Shown: positions 1 to 6,283, numbered from the stretch's first letter. The stretch is 7,762 nucleotides of DNA from Phyllobacteriaceae bacterium (GCA_012799265.1 JAAZLP010000223.1:1-7762); one strand, 5' to 3'. Made by a program: numbers and translations. Notes: generated from the sequence alone by a model not told the origin.

Positions 1-90
1 CAGCACCAGTTACAGGGTTTTGTCGAATGCGCTGGCAGCCGGGCCCCCAAGGCACCGCCTGAGACCGGGCCCATTAAGCAAACCGATTTC

Positions 91-151
91 GTGACGGGCG
101 GCCTTTGGCTCCCCACTCTCTACCAGACCAGAGTCAAAGGTCGCCCGTTAC
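91..151 (+). ncRNA. Long stem-loop, possible structured RNA element
   Basis: Bases 91-111 pair with 131-151 to give a continuous 21-bp stem around a 19-base loop (112-130). Eighteen pairs are Watson-Crick. The remaining three (93/149, 101/141, 108/134) are all G-T in DNA, so they become G-U wobbles if the plus strand is transcribed. On the minus-strand transcript the same three would be A-C mismatches. This asymmetry favours a plus-strand RNA. There is no U-run after position 151, so it is not a standard intrinsic terminator. It could be part of a small RNA, a 5' leader structure or a dispersed palindromic element. I cannot assign it to a known RNA family. Confidence 0.4.
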
Positions 152-269
152 CGTGGATCCCGGCAGGGTCCGAGCAAAAGCGCAAGCCGCAGGGCCGGGC
201 GCCGCTTCCGCACAGTACTTAGTTCGCATCATAAACAAACGGAAAAGTAACCAGCGCCCAAATTCTGCT

Positions 270-297
270 TTGTCATTTCGCAGATGCAGACAATATT
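270..297 (+). promoter_or_regulatory. Possible sigma-70 type promoter for the receiver-like gene
   Basis: A TTGTCA hexamer at 270-275 matches five of six bases of the -35 consensus. AATATT at 292-297 matches four of six bases of the -10 consensus, with a 16-base spacer. Transcription would start near 304 and give a short leader of about 35 bases before the ATG at 340. This is a by-eye match only, and such matches are common in the more AT-rich stretches between genes. Confidence 0.25.
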
Positions 298-339
298 AGC
301 ATTCGCGCCACTAACAAATCCCCCTTGGAGATGGCGACA

Positions 340-894
340 ATGACACTATCGCCGGACGCAACTATTCTGCAGAAATGCGCTGCTATATCGATTGCAGCAA
401 CTGCAGATGACGCCACACTGATGCTGGACCTGGCCCAGCATATCGGTTTTTCGCCCGTCGTCGAGCTTGGGCGGGTGGCCGAGGTCGGCGACCAGCTTGC
501 CTTTTACATGGTCCATAATGGCATGGCGGACCCGGCCAAGCTGCGCCTGCTCAAGACGATGCGGGCCCAGAGCGAGCCGCGCCGCCGCTATGCGCCGATC
601 ATCTGCGTCGTGCCGCGCGGCCCGCGCCATCAGGTCGTGCCGCTGGTGGAAATGGGCTTTGACGAGGTGCTGTTCTTCAATGACAGCCTTGAGCTGATGC
701 AGTCCAAACTCGCCGCCCAGCTCAACCGGCGCCTCACCTATGTGCAGACGCAAAGCTATCTCGGACCAGACCGGCGGCGGATCGAGACGGTCAAGCGCGA
801 CGATCCAAGACGCAAATATGGTGGCTCGAACTTCCGCCGCTTCCACGTCCTGCGCAGCCCCGAGCATGGCATCGCCGTCCAGGAACAGCCCTAG
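340..894 (+). CDS. Degenerate receiver-like protein with Arg-rich tail
   Basis: This 184-residue protein is unrecognised at gene level. Residues 13-130 follow the alternating pattern of a response-regulator receiver domain: a first strand ending in Asp23-Asp24, strands near 38-43, 53-58 and 86-91, then a Gly-Phe-Asp-Glu turn at 106-109 and a last strand near 110-113, followed by a final helix. The phospho-accepting Asp is absent (the equivalent stretch is FYMVHNG, 55-61), and the Lys normally after the last strand is replaced by Asn-Asp. It is therefore probably a pseudo-receiver used for binding, not phosphotransfer. The tail carries GPDRRR (142-147) and DDPRRK (154-159), Arg clusters that could bind protein or nucleic acid. 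The ATG at 340 is chosen because GGAG at 327-330 lies 9 bases upstream; the TTG at 325 and the ATG at 331 overlap or abut that site. The gene converges on tsaE, and its TAG overlaps the tsaE stop. Its partner and role are unknown. Confidence 0.75.
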   Translation: MTLSPDATILQKCAAISIAATADDATLMLDLAQHIGFSPVVELGRVAEVGDQLAFYMVHNGMADPAKLRLLKTMRAQSEPRRRYAPIICVVPRGPRHQVVPLVEMGFDEVLFFNDSLELMQSKLAAQLNRRLTYVQTQSYLGPDRRRIETVKRDDPRRKYGGSNFRRFHVLRSPEHGIAVQEQP

Positions 895-1322
895 CCGCGG
901 CGCGTCACCAGTGCCGTGCGCCCTTCCCCGCCCGGCGGAATGGCCAGCTGCACCACCATCGTCACCGCATCGAGCACCTGCTGCGCCCGCTCGGCCCATT
1001 CGACCAGCACAATGGCTTCGGGGTCATCGAGCAAGCCCAGCTCATCTACCTCGCTGGCATCGGCCAGCCGATAAAGATCGGCATGGAGGATCGGGCCGGA
1101 CTTGGTTTCATAGGGCTGGATGATCGCAAAGGTGGGTGATGGTACCTCGAGCGCCGGATCACCCGCCAGCGCCCGGATGATCGCCCGCGCCAGCGCCGTC
1201 TTGCCGGCCCCGAGATCACCTTCGAGGCTGACAATATCCCCGGGCCTCAGGCCTGCGGCTATAGTCGCGCCAAGAGCTGCCGTGGCAGCATCGTCCGGGA
1301 GGAATAGGGTTTCGTCGCTCAT
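891..1322 (-). CDS. tsaE: TsaE, ATPase of the tRNA threonylcarbamoyladenosine (t6A) system
   Basis: TsaE is the P-loop ATPase that works with TsaB and TsaD in the cytoplasm to transfer threonylcarbamoyl onto A37 of tRNAs reading ANN codons, an essential modification in most bacteria. The 143-residue product shows the family signature in order: Walker A GDLGAGKT (35-42), SPTF (62-65), HADLYRL (80-86), LGLLD (95-99) and VEWAER (107-112). Its length is slightly shorter than the usual 150-160 residues. The gene lies 42 bases after divL in the same direction and probably shares its transcript. The site before the ATG is modest (AGAGG, two bases away), so initiation may depend on coupling. In many rhizobia the next gene downstream is an aminoglycoside-phosphotransferase-like kinase, sometimes fused to TsaE. 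Here tsaE ends as a stand-alone ORF against a convergent gene. The assignment is firm. Confidence 0.95.
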   Translation of the reverse strand: MSDETLFLPDDAATAALGATIAAGLRPGDIVSLEGDLGAGKTALARAIIRALAGDPALEVPSPTFAIIQPYETKSGPILHADLYRLADASEVDELGLLDDPEAIVLVEWAERAQQVLDAVTMVVQLAIPPGGEGRTALVTRRG

Positions 1323-1364
1323 GGCCTCTACTGCCCCAGTCTTGTGAAAGGAGCAAGCGCCAGT

Positions 1365-3830
1365 CTATTCCGCCACGCCCGCCATGGCGCTGTCGCGCGG
1401 CAGGTTGACGATGATGCGGCTGCCCTTGGGCTCTCTCTTCTCCGCCGTGATGGTGCCGCCATGGAGGTTGACGAAGGTGCGGACGATGGAAAGGCCAAGC
1501 CCTGCTCCACGCTGACGACCACCCTGCTGGGGCGTATCGAGACGGGTGAGGATGGCCGATTTCAGCTCGGCGCTGAGACCCGGGCCTTCGTCCTCAATGA
1601 CAAAGAGCATGCGGTCGGCGCGGTGGCTGACCGAGAGGCGGATTTCCCCGCCCGGCGGCGAGAAGCGCGCGGCATTGGACAAGAGGTTATAGAGCACCTG
1701 CACCATGCGCGTGCCGTCGGCGATGAATTCGGGCAGGCCCGGCTCGATTTCGACGACGAGGTTCGGCGCCTCGCCGGAGACTTCCGGGAAGGACGCCGTC
1801 AGACCGGCGCGCGCCTTTTCCACCAGCGCCGCAATATCCTGCCGCTCGGGCTTGAGCTCGGCAATGCCGGCATCGACCGAGGCGAGGTCGAGAATATTGT
1901 CGATGAGCACGCCAAGCGTCACCGATGAGGCGCGGATATAGTCGAGATATTCGCGCTGCTTCGGCGTCAGGCTGCCGCCATCCCCGCCGCCTTCGCTATT
2001 GGCCAGCAGATCGGCAAAGCCGATGATATTGGTCAGCGGCGAGCGCAGTTCATAGGAGACGTTCTCGACGAACGCGTCCTTGAGCCTGTCGGCAGCCATC
2101 AGCGCTTCATTGCGCTCCTTGAGCACCTTGGAATAGCTGGCGCTCTCGGTCACATCGAGGAAGGTCATCATCGTCTGCCCATCGGGCAGCCGGGTGATGG
2201 CATAGTCGATAAGGCGACCATCAGACCGATTGATGCGGCCGGTCTGGTCGGTGCGGGTCGGATTGAGATCAATGATCCCGCGCTTGAGATTGCGCCAGAT
2301 GCTGGCGCCGTCCTCGGGGATCGCGCGGCCCGAGGCTTCCGCCAGCTGGTCGAAATGCGGATGCGCGTCGAGTTCGTTGAGCGGCACCTTCCAGAGCTTG
2401 GAGAGCTGCGGATTGGACAGCGTCAGCCGCCCATTGGTGCCGAACACGGCGACGGCCTCGGAGAGCGCATTGATGGTCTCGCGCTGCACATTGGAAAAGG
2501 CCTTGTTGGTCGATTCCAGTTCCAGCCGCTCGGTCAGATCCTCAAAGACATAGATGACGCCGCCCTGCGGACCGGCAGGCGCGGAAATCACCTTGATGGT
2601 GCGGCCATCCGGCAGGTGCCAGGGATCGGACTCGTGCGGGAAGTCGCGCTCATAGCTCTCAAGGTGCTTGGCGCGCCAGATATGGTAGTCGACCTGATTG
2701 GGCAACTGCCCCTCGGTGCGCAGCTTGTCGAGGATGGCGCGCTCGTCGAGACCCGGGGTGAGAAAGGTCGGATCAAGGTTCCAGAGCGCGGCATAGGCCT
2801 CGTTGAACTGGAGCAGCTGGCGCTTGGCATTGAAGATCGCGAGCGGCGTCGCGAGGGCACCAATGATGCCGCCAATATGGTTGTGCACCGCCTCACCCGC
2901 GGGGCGCGTCGCATCAACCGGTCGTAGATAGCCAGCGCGGCCGCCGGGCACGGCAAATTCCAGCAGTTCAAACTTGCCTTGTCCGTCGAGTTCGACGGGC
3001 AGGGTGACCTTATCCCCGCTCTCCCAGGCCGAAGTAAGCTTGTCGCTGGTGACGATCTCGGCCGGTTTGGTCTCGGACGCGGTCTTCCCCAAGGCCCTGG
3101 CGAGGGCGCAATAGGCGGGGTTAGCATAGACCAGGCAATTTTCTGCGTCGCGCAGGTAGGCCGGCTTGGGCAGGAGGCTCAAAATGGTACGCGCGGTGGC
3201 CTGCTCGACAGTGGCGAGTTCGGTTTCCGCATCGTCAGGCAGCGCCTCACCGTGACCCGCTTGGGCGAAAGCCGGACGGAGGCGCATCGCGGCGCCGCTG
3301 CCCATGACCCAGCCCGTGGCCCGCACCACTCGACCATCCAGCGTTTCCACGCTGGTGGCAAAGCCGTGGCCGTGCATGCGAAGGGCTTCGAGCAGTTCTG
3401 CCAATTTGTTGGCTGCGGCAGGTCCCAGCCATGACCGCAGATTGAGAACGCTTTGCGGCTGGCGTCCCGGGGGCAGCACGGCTGCTGCTTGGCCCAGAAT
3501 ACGCGGCGCGCCTTGACCGCCCCAGAGGACGGTGAGCTCGCTGCTACCAGCGATCAGATTTTCATATTCATCGACCAGCGCCCGCATGCCGGCGATCTGC
3601 TCGGCGGCGCGACGACGCGCAGCGCGGCTTTCGGTCAACAGGGATCGCAGGGCGACCACGGAGAGGATTGCAAACCCACCGGCGCCGACGGCGATTGCGA
3701 GCGGCGCGACGCCGCCAAGATTTGCCGGCACCAGCACTTGAGCCAGGGCGGGAGCTGCCGTCAGCAGGGTAAGGGTCGCGGATGCCAATCCTGCGAATCC
3801 CCAATGCTTCCGGAAGTGATCCGGCGCCAT
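1365..3830 (-). CDS. divL: DivL-type PAS sensor pseudo-kinase (Tyr replaces phospho-accepting His)
   Basis: This 821-residue membrane protein has the architecture of DivL, the cell-cycle regulator that in Caulobacter binds DivK and controls the CckA-CtrA phosphorelay. The N-terminus has a hydrophobic segment (10-30, ending in an Ala-x-Ala-Gln site) and a transmembrane helix (41-62). PAS-like regions lie near 84-185, 209-300, 321-435 and 452-565. The dimerisation helix carries ENVSYELRSPL (589-599), with Tyr593 (TAT, bases 2052-2054) where histidine kinases have His. This substitution is the DivL hallmark. The ATPase domain looks intact: N-box Asn715/Asn719, G1 box DEGPG (747-751) and G2 box GAGLGLSI (775-782). 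The ATG at 3828-3830 is preferred over an extension to 3962 because AGAGAGGG sits six bases upstream and the added 44 residues are low-quality sequence. From memory, Agrobacterium divL lies beside ahcY in the same order. It is followed by tsaE. Confidence 0.9.
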   Translation of the reverse strand: MAPDHFRKHWGFAGLASATLTLLTAAPALAQVLVPANLGGVAPLAIAVGAGGFAILSVVALRSLLTESRAARRRAAEQIAGMRALVDEYENLIAGSSELTVLWGGQGAPRILGQAAAVLPPGRQPQSVLNLRSWLGPAAANKLAELLEALRMHGHGFATSVETLDGRVVRATGWVMGSGAAMRLRPAFAQAGHGEALPDDAETELATVEQATARTILSLLPKPAYLRDAENCLVYANPAYCALARALGKTASETKPAEIVTSDKLTSAWESGDKVTLPVELDGQGKFELLEFAVPGGRAGYLRPVDATRPAGEAVHNHIGGIIGALATPLAIFNAKRQLLQFNEAYAALWNLDPTFLTPGLDERAILDKLRTEGQLPNQVDYHIWRAKHLESYERDFPHESDPWHLPDGRTIKVISAPAGPQGGVIYVFEDLTERLELESTNKAFSNVQRETINALSEAVAVFGTNGRLTLSNPQLSKLWKVPLNELDAHPHFDQLAEASGRAIPEDGASIWRNLKRGIIDLNPTRTDQTGRINRSDGRLIDYAITRLPDGQTMMTFLDVTESASYSKVLKERNEALMAADRLKDAFVENVSYELRSPLTNIIGFADLLANSEGGGDGGSLTPKQREYLDYIRASSVTLGVLIDNILDLASVDAGIAELKPERQDIAALVEKARAGLTASFPEVSGEAPNLVVEIEPGLPEFIADGTRMVQVLYNLLSNAARFSPPGGEIRLSVSHRADRMLFVIEDEGPGLSAELKSAILTRLDTPQQGGRQRGAGLGLSIVRTFVNLHGGTITAEKREPKGSRIIVNLPRDSAMAGVAE

Positions 3831-4087
3831 GCCTGGCCCTCTCTGAAAAGTTGCGCTGTCTATCCGGCAGGATGCCGGTACGCTCGGACTAAAGGCGGCG
3901 GTCGAACGCGAGCCGAATGCGGCTCCTGACTGCCCCGAGACGGGCTGCAAGTCCCCATGCATCCCGAATCACCCTGACCATAGCGGGGGACCGAATCGGG
4001 CAAAAGAGTCTTAGTGGCTGTGCGTAGCGGGCAAACGCATGCTTCTTCTCTTGACCAGAGAACGAAACAGAAACCTTACCAAAACGT
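3831..4087 (-). other. divL 5' region with two short perfect hairpins
   Basis: This untranslated stretch between the ahcY terminator and divL must hold the divL promoter, but I see no convincing -35/-10 pair and no TTAA-N7-TTAA CtrA box. Two perfect small hairpins lie near the start codon. GAGCCG (3910-3915) pairs with CGGCTC (3920-3925) around a four-base loop, and CCGGCA (3864-3869) pairs with TGCCGG (3873-3878) around a three-base loop. The frame of divL stays open through part of this region, up to 3962. A purine-rich ribosome-binding site (complement of 3837-3844) precedes the chosen start. Confidence 0.4.
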
Positions 4088-4115
4088 AAAAGCCCGCGCG
4101 TCGGCGCGGGCTTTT
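4088..4115 (-). terminator. Rho-independent terminator of ahcY
   Basis: AAAAGCCCGCGC (4088-4099) and GCGCGGGCTTTT (4104-4115) form a perfect 12-bp stem with a four-base loop, 23 bases beyond the ahcY stop. Read on the minus strand, the stem is followed by TTTTACGTTTT, counting the stem's own T-run. That gives a classical intrinsic terminator. The plus-strand reading also ends in TTTT, so it could act in both directions, but only ahcY points into it. It separates ahcY from divL transcription. Confidence 0.9.
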
Positions 4116-4119
4116 CGCA

Positions 4120-4131
4120 GGTAAATTTACC
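4120..4131. repeat. Perfect 12-bp palindrome after the ahcY stop codon
   Basis: GGTAAATTTACC is its own reverse complement and lies between the ahcY stop and its terminator. Its left half can also pair with TTACC at 4076-4080, on the far side of the terminator, lengthening that hairpin after an internal loop. It may simply be part of an extended 3' end structure, or it could be a protein-binding site. The sequence alone does not decide. Confidence 0.35.
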
Positions 4132-4138
4132 GCAACGG

Positions 4139-5539
4139 TTAATAGCGATATTCGGCCGACTTGAAGGGGCCATTTTCCGGGACGCCGATATAGTCAGCCT
4201 GCACTTTGGTGAGCTTTGTCAGCTTTGCGCCGAGTTTGGCCAGGTGCAGCTCAGCAACCTTTTCGTCGAGATGCTTGGGCAGGACGTGCACCTTCTTTTC
4301 CAGCTTTTCGCCGTTGGTCCAGAGCTCGACCTGGGCAAGGGTCTGATTGGCGAAGGAGGCGGACATCACAAAGCTCGGGTGCCCTGTGGCATTGCCGAGG
4401 TTCACCAGACGCCCCTCGGACAGCAGGATCAGGCGCTTGCCGTTGGGCTGCTCGATCATGTCGACCTGCGGCTTGATATTGGTCCACTTGAAATTGCGCA
4501 GACCGGCAACGTCGATCTCGTTGTCGAAGTGGCCGATATTGCAGACAATGGCCATGTCCTTGAGCTTGCGCATGTCATCGACCATCAGCACGTCGCGATT
4601 GCCGGTGGCGGTGACGACGATGTCGGCGCGCTCGGCAGCGTCCTCAAGCGTGACAACTTCAAAGCCTTCCATTGCGGCCTGGAGGGCGCAGATCGGATCG
4701 ACTTCCGTCACCAGCACGCGGGCGCCAGCGCCGCGCAGCGATTCAGCCGAGCCCTTGCCGACGTCGCCATAGCCACAGACGATTGCGACCTTGCCGGCCA
4801 GCATGACGTCGGTGCCGCGACGGATGGCGTCGACGAGCGATTCACGGGTGCCGTATTTGTTGTCGAATTTCGACTTGGTGACGCTGTCATTGACGTTGAT
4901 GGCCGGGAAGGGCAGCTCGCCCTTGGCGTGCAGCTGATAAAGGCGCATCACGCCCGTGGTGGTTTCTTCCGAAACGCCGCGGATGGCGTCGCGGATCTTG
5001 CTGAAGAAGCCCGGGGACGTTTCGAGGCGACGGCGGATGGTCGCGAAGAAGATTTCCTCTTCCTCATTGCCCGGATTGTCGAGAATGGAGATGTCATTTT
5101 CGGCCTTGGCACCGGTCAGGATGTACATGGTGGCGTCACCGCCATCGTCGAGGATCATGTTCGGGGTGGTGCCCGGCCAGTCCATCATGCGGTCGGTGAA
5201 ATCCCAGTATTCTTCCAGCGTCTCGCCCTTGTGGGCAAAGACCGGAATGCCGGCGGCGGCGATGGCAGCGGCAGCGTGATCCTGGGTCGAGAAGATATTG
5301 CAGCTGACCCAGCGAACTTCGGCGCCCAGCGCAACGAGGGTCTCGATCAGCACGGCGGTCTGGATGGTCATGTGCAGCGAGCCGGCAATGCGCGCGCCCC
5401 TGAGAGGCTGGGCCGCTGCATATTCCTCGCGGATGGCCATCAGGCCGGGCATTTCGATTTCAGCGATCTGGATTTCCTTGCGGCCGAAATCGGCGAGGGA
5501 AATGTCCTTGACCGAATAGTCGGTCGCGAGGGTGCTCAT
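4139..5539 (-). CDS. ahcY: Adenosylhomocysteinase (S-adenosyl-L-homocysteine hydrolase)
   Basis: This cytoplasmic NAD-dependent enzyme cleaves S-adenosylhomocysteine, the product inhibitor of methyltransferases, to adenosine and homocysteine, feeding the methionine cycle. The 466-residue sequence is full length. It has the substrate motif HMTIQTA (56-62), DDGGD (131-135), the catalytic block NDSVTKSKFDN (217-227, with Lys222, Asp226 and Asn227 matching the known active site), the Rossmann NAD loop GYGDVGKG (256-263), GHFDNEID (336-343) and the conserved C-terminal Tyr-Arg-Tyr. Residues of about 152-192 form the insertion typical of the long bacterial and plant enzyme form. The ATG has GGAG five to six bases upstream. 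The gene appears to be a single transcription unit, with a promoter and palindrome upstream (5572-5628) and an intrinsic terminator downstream (4088-4115). In rhizobia ahcY directly follows the HPr gene; here one gene intervenes. Confidence 0.98.
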   Translation of the reverse strand: MSTLATDYSVKDISLADFGRKEIQIAEIEMPGLMAIREEYAAAQPLRGARIAGSLHMTIQTAVLIETLVALGAEVRWVSCNIFSTQDHAAAAIAAAGIPVFAHKGETLEEYWDFTDRMMDWPGTTPNMILDDGGDATMYILTGAKAENDISILDNPGNEEEEIFFATIRRRLETSPGFFSKIRDAIRGVSEETTTGVMRLYQLHAKGELPFPAINVNDSVTKSKFDNKYGTRESLVDAIRRGTDVMLAGKVAIVCGYGDVGKGSAESLRGAGARVLVTEVDPICALQAAMEGFEVVTLEDAAERADIVVTATGNRDVLMVDDMRKLKDMAIVCNIGHFDNEIDVAGLRNFKWTNIKPQVDMIEQPNGKRLILLSEGRLVNLGNATGHPSFVMSASFANQTLAQVELWTNGEKLEKKVHVLPKHLDEKVAELHLAKLGAKLTKLTKVQADYIGVPENGPFKSAEYRY

Positions 5540-5571
5540 GGGGCGCTCCGGAAGATGAATGTCTTGCCTCT

Positions 5572-5600
5572 CCTATAAGGGAGGCTCGGTCGAGGATCAA
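5572..5600 (-). promoter_or_regulatory. Putative sigma-70 type promoter of ahcY
   Basis: On the minus strand, TTGATC (complement of 5595-5600) and TATAGG (complement of 5572-5577) are separated by 17 bases, the optimal spacing. Each matches four of six consensus bases. Transcription would begin near 5565, leaving a leader of roughly 25 bases that contains the GGAG ribosome-binding site. The palindrome at 5605-5628 abuts the -35 side. This is a by-eye match, supported by the gene's isolated position. Confidence 0.4.
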
Positions 5601-5604
5601 TGAA

Positions 5605-5628
5605 GGATATAAAGATACGTTTATATCC
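5605..5628. promoter_or_regulatory. Perfect 9+9 bp palindrome, probable operator of ahcY
   Basis: GGATATAAA, a six-base spacer (5614-5619) and TTTATATCC form a perfect inverted repeat in otherwise GC-rich DNA. It lies 66-89 bases upstream of the ahcY start and just upstream of the putative -35 box. The shape (AT-rich dyad of about 24 bp) suits a dimeric winged-helix repressor. In several Proteobacteria ahcY is controlled by the ArsR-family regulator SahR, which responds to S-adenosylhomocysteine; assigning this site to SahR is inference from the target gene, not from a remembered motif. The AT-rich stem with no adjoining U-run makes a terminator for the preceding gene less likely. Confidence 0.55.
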
Positions 5629-5638
5629 CTCCACCAGA

Positions 5639-6154
5639 TCAGGCGCGGGACACCCGGATGCGGTCGCGTCGCTTAAACGGCAGCGCACAAAACCTGACGA
5701 GGCCCGAGAGGCCGAGATAGCCAAGAATGAAGCCGGCACCCGCATAGAGGATGCCTTCAACAGTGACGGGCACGGCGGGCTGATAATTTTCGAGTGTGCG
5801 GCGACCGATATCGGTATCGAGATAGGCAGGAAGGGACTGCAGCCGCTCGATGGGGCCAGCACCCTGGATGCGGCTGAGCGTATCGCTCAACATGTCATAG
5901 CGTTGGAAGGTCGCGGTCATGGAGGTGCCGCGCTCAGCAAGAAAGGCGTCATTGGCGGTGCTGTACCGCTCCAGCGCCGCGGATCGGGTCAGTCCACTCT
6001 CGTTTGCCGAGCGGTCAAATTCTTCCGTTATGACCTTGAGTTCGTCCACCGCACCGCCGAGGCGCTGCGTATATTGCTGGGCATATTCGGGGAACTGGCT
6101 CAACACCACGGCAAGGCCCAGCCCGCCAATTCCGGCAATCAACCGCCGCACCAT
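5639..6154 (-). CDS. DUF2937-like small membrane protein
   Basis: This 171-residue protein of unknown function resembles the DUF2937 family of alphaproteobacterial proteins by its start, LSQFPEYAQQYTQRLGGAVDEL (18-39), which places a conserved Phe-Pro-Glu-x-x-Gln-Gln-Tyr patch right after a hydrophobic N-terminus. One membrane helix spans about 5-21 and another about 133-156. The region between (22-130) is hydrophilic, mostly helical in pattern, and probably periplasmic. The C-terminus (160-171) is strongly basic, fitting a cytoplasmic end. The start is well supported by AAGGAG six bases before the ATG. It lies 129 bases after ptsH and 99 bases before ahcY in the same direction, and probably has its own promoter. 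Its position between these two genes is not the usual rhizobial order. The family assignment is from memory of the motif, not a search. Confidence 0.8.
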   Translation of the reverse strand: MVRRLIAGIGGLGLAVVLSQFPEYAQQYTQRLGGAVDELKVITEEFDRSANESGLTRSAALERYSTANDAFLAERGTSMTATFQRYDMLSDTLSRIQGAGPIERLQSLPAYLDTDIGRRTLENYQPAVPVTVEGILYAGAGFILGYLGLSGLVRFCALPFKRRDRIRVSRA

Positions 6155-6190
6155 GCCTGTCTCCTTACGCCGTCGACGCGGCCCCTTATG

Positions 6191-6218
6191 AGGGTAGCAA
6201 ATGGCGGGAAAAAGTCAT
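6191..6218 (-). promoter_or_regulatory. Weak candidate promoter of the DUF2937-like gene
   Basis: On the minus strand, ATGACT (complement of 6213-6218) and TACCCT (complement of 6191-6196) are separated by 16 bases, with TG one base before the second element. Both hexamers are poor matches to consensus. The 129-base gap after ptsH makes a separate promoter plausible, but this particular pair is only a suggestion. No strong terminator is visible after ptsH; the best hairpin there is a four-base-pair GCGC stem at 6243-6254. Confidence 0.2.
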
Positions 6219-6283
6219 GGGCAAGAGTATGATTTGAATGTTGCGCCCTCGCGCTTGAACACGGCCGCTAAACGATCTCGGCG

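Larger units (their letters stand above)
1..339. other. Intergenic or leader region without a confident gene
   Basis: I see no gene here that I can support. The plus-strand frame beginning at base 1 stays open to a TAG at 220-222, so the tail of an off-window gene cannot be excluded, but its 73-residue translation resembles nothing I know. An ATG-started frame at 105-299 also looks like chance, being rich in Ala, Arg, Ser and Gln with no motif. The stretch does contain a long stem-loop (91-151) and a possible promoter just before the gene that starts at 340. No tRNA, tmRNA tag sequence, RNase P core motif or SRP-RNA tetraloop motif was found by eye. Confidence 0.5.

Noticed and set aside
91..151. 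Stem-loop as an intrinsic terminator
   Set aside because: There is no T-run after either arm, and the 19-base loop is too large for a typical rho-independent terminator.
1..222. Plus-strand frame open from base 1 to a TAG at 220-222
   Set aside because: It could be the end of an off-window gene, but the translation has no recognisable motif and the same bases form a long RNA-type stem-loop. Not enough to call a CDS.
105..299. 64-codon plus-strand reading frame
   Set aside because: No ribosome-binding site, low-complexity composition and no family resemblance; it also crosses the stem-loop.
1..339. tmRNA, SRP RNA or RNase P RNA in the left region
   Set aside because: None of the core motifs (tag-peptide frame, T-loop, GGAA-tetraloop SRP helix, RNase P P4 region) could be found by eye.
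346..999. Long minus-strand frame opposite the receiver-like gene
   Set aside because: It is the antisense shadow of the gene at 340-894 and also overlaps the end of tsaE in another frame; its Ala/Gly/Arg/His-rich translation is typical of GC-rich shadows.
3831..3962. 44-residue N-terminal extension of divL
   Set aside because: The ATG at 3830 has a strong ribosome-binding site and begins a signal-like hydrophobic segment; the extension would bury that segment behind unrelated sequence.
4244..5578. 444-codon plus-strand frame opposite ahcY
   Set aside because: It is a mirror of the highly conserved ahcY coding sequence; GC-rich third positions keep the opposite frame open.
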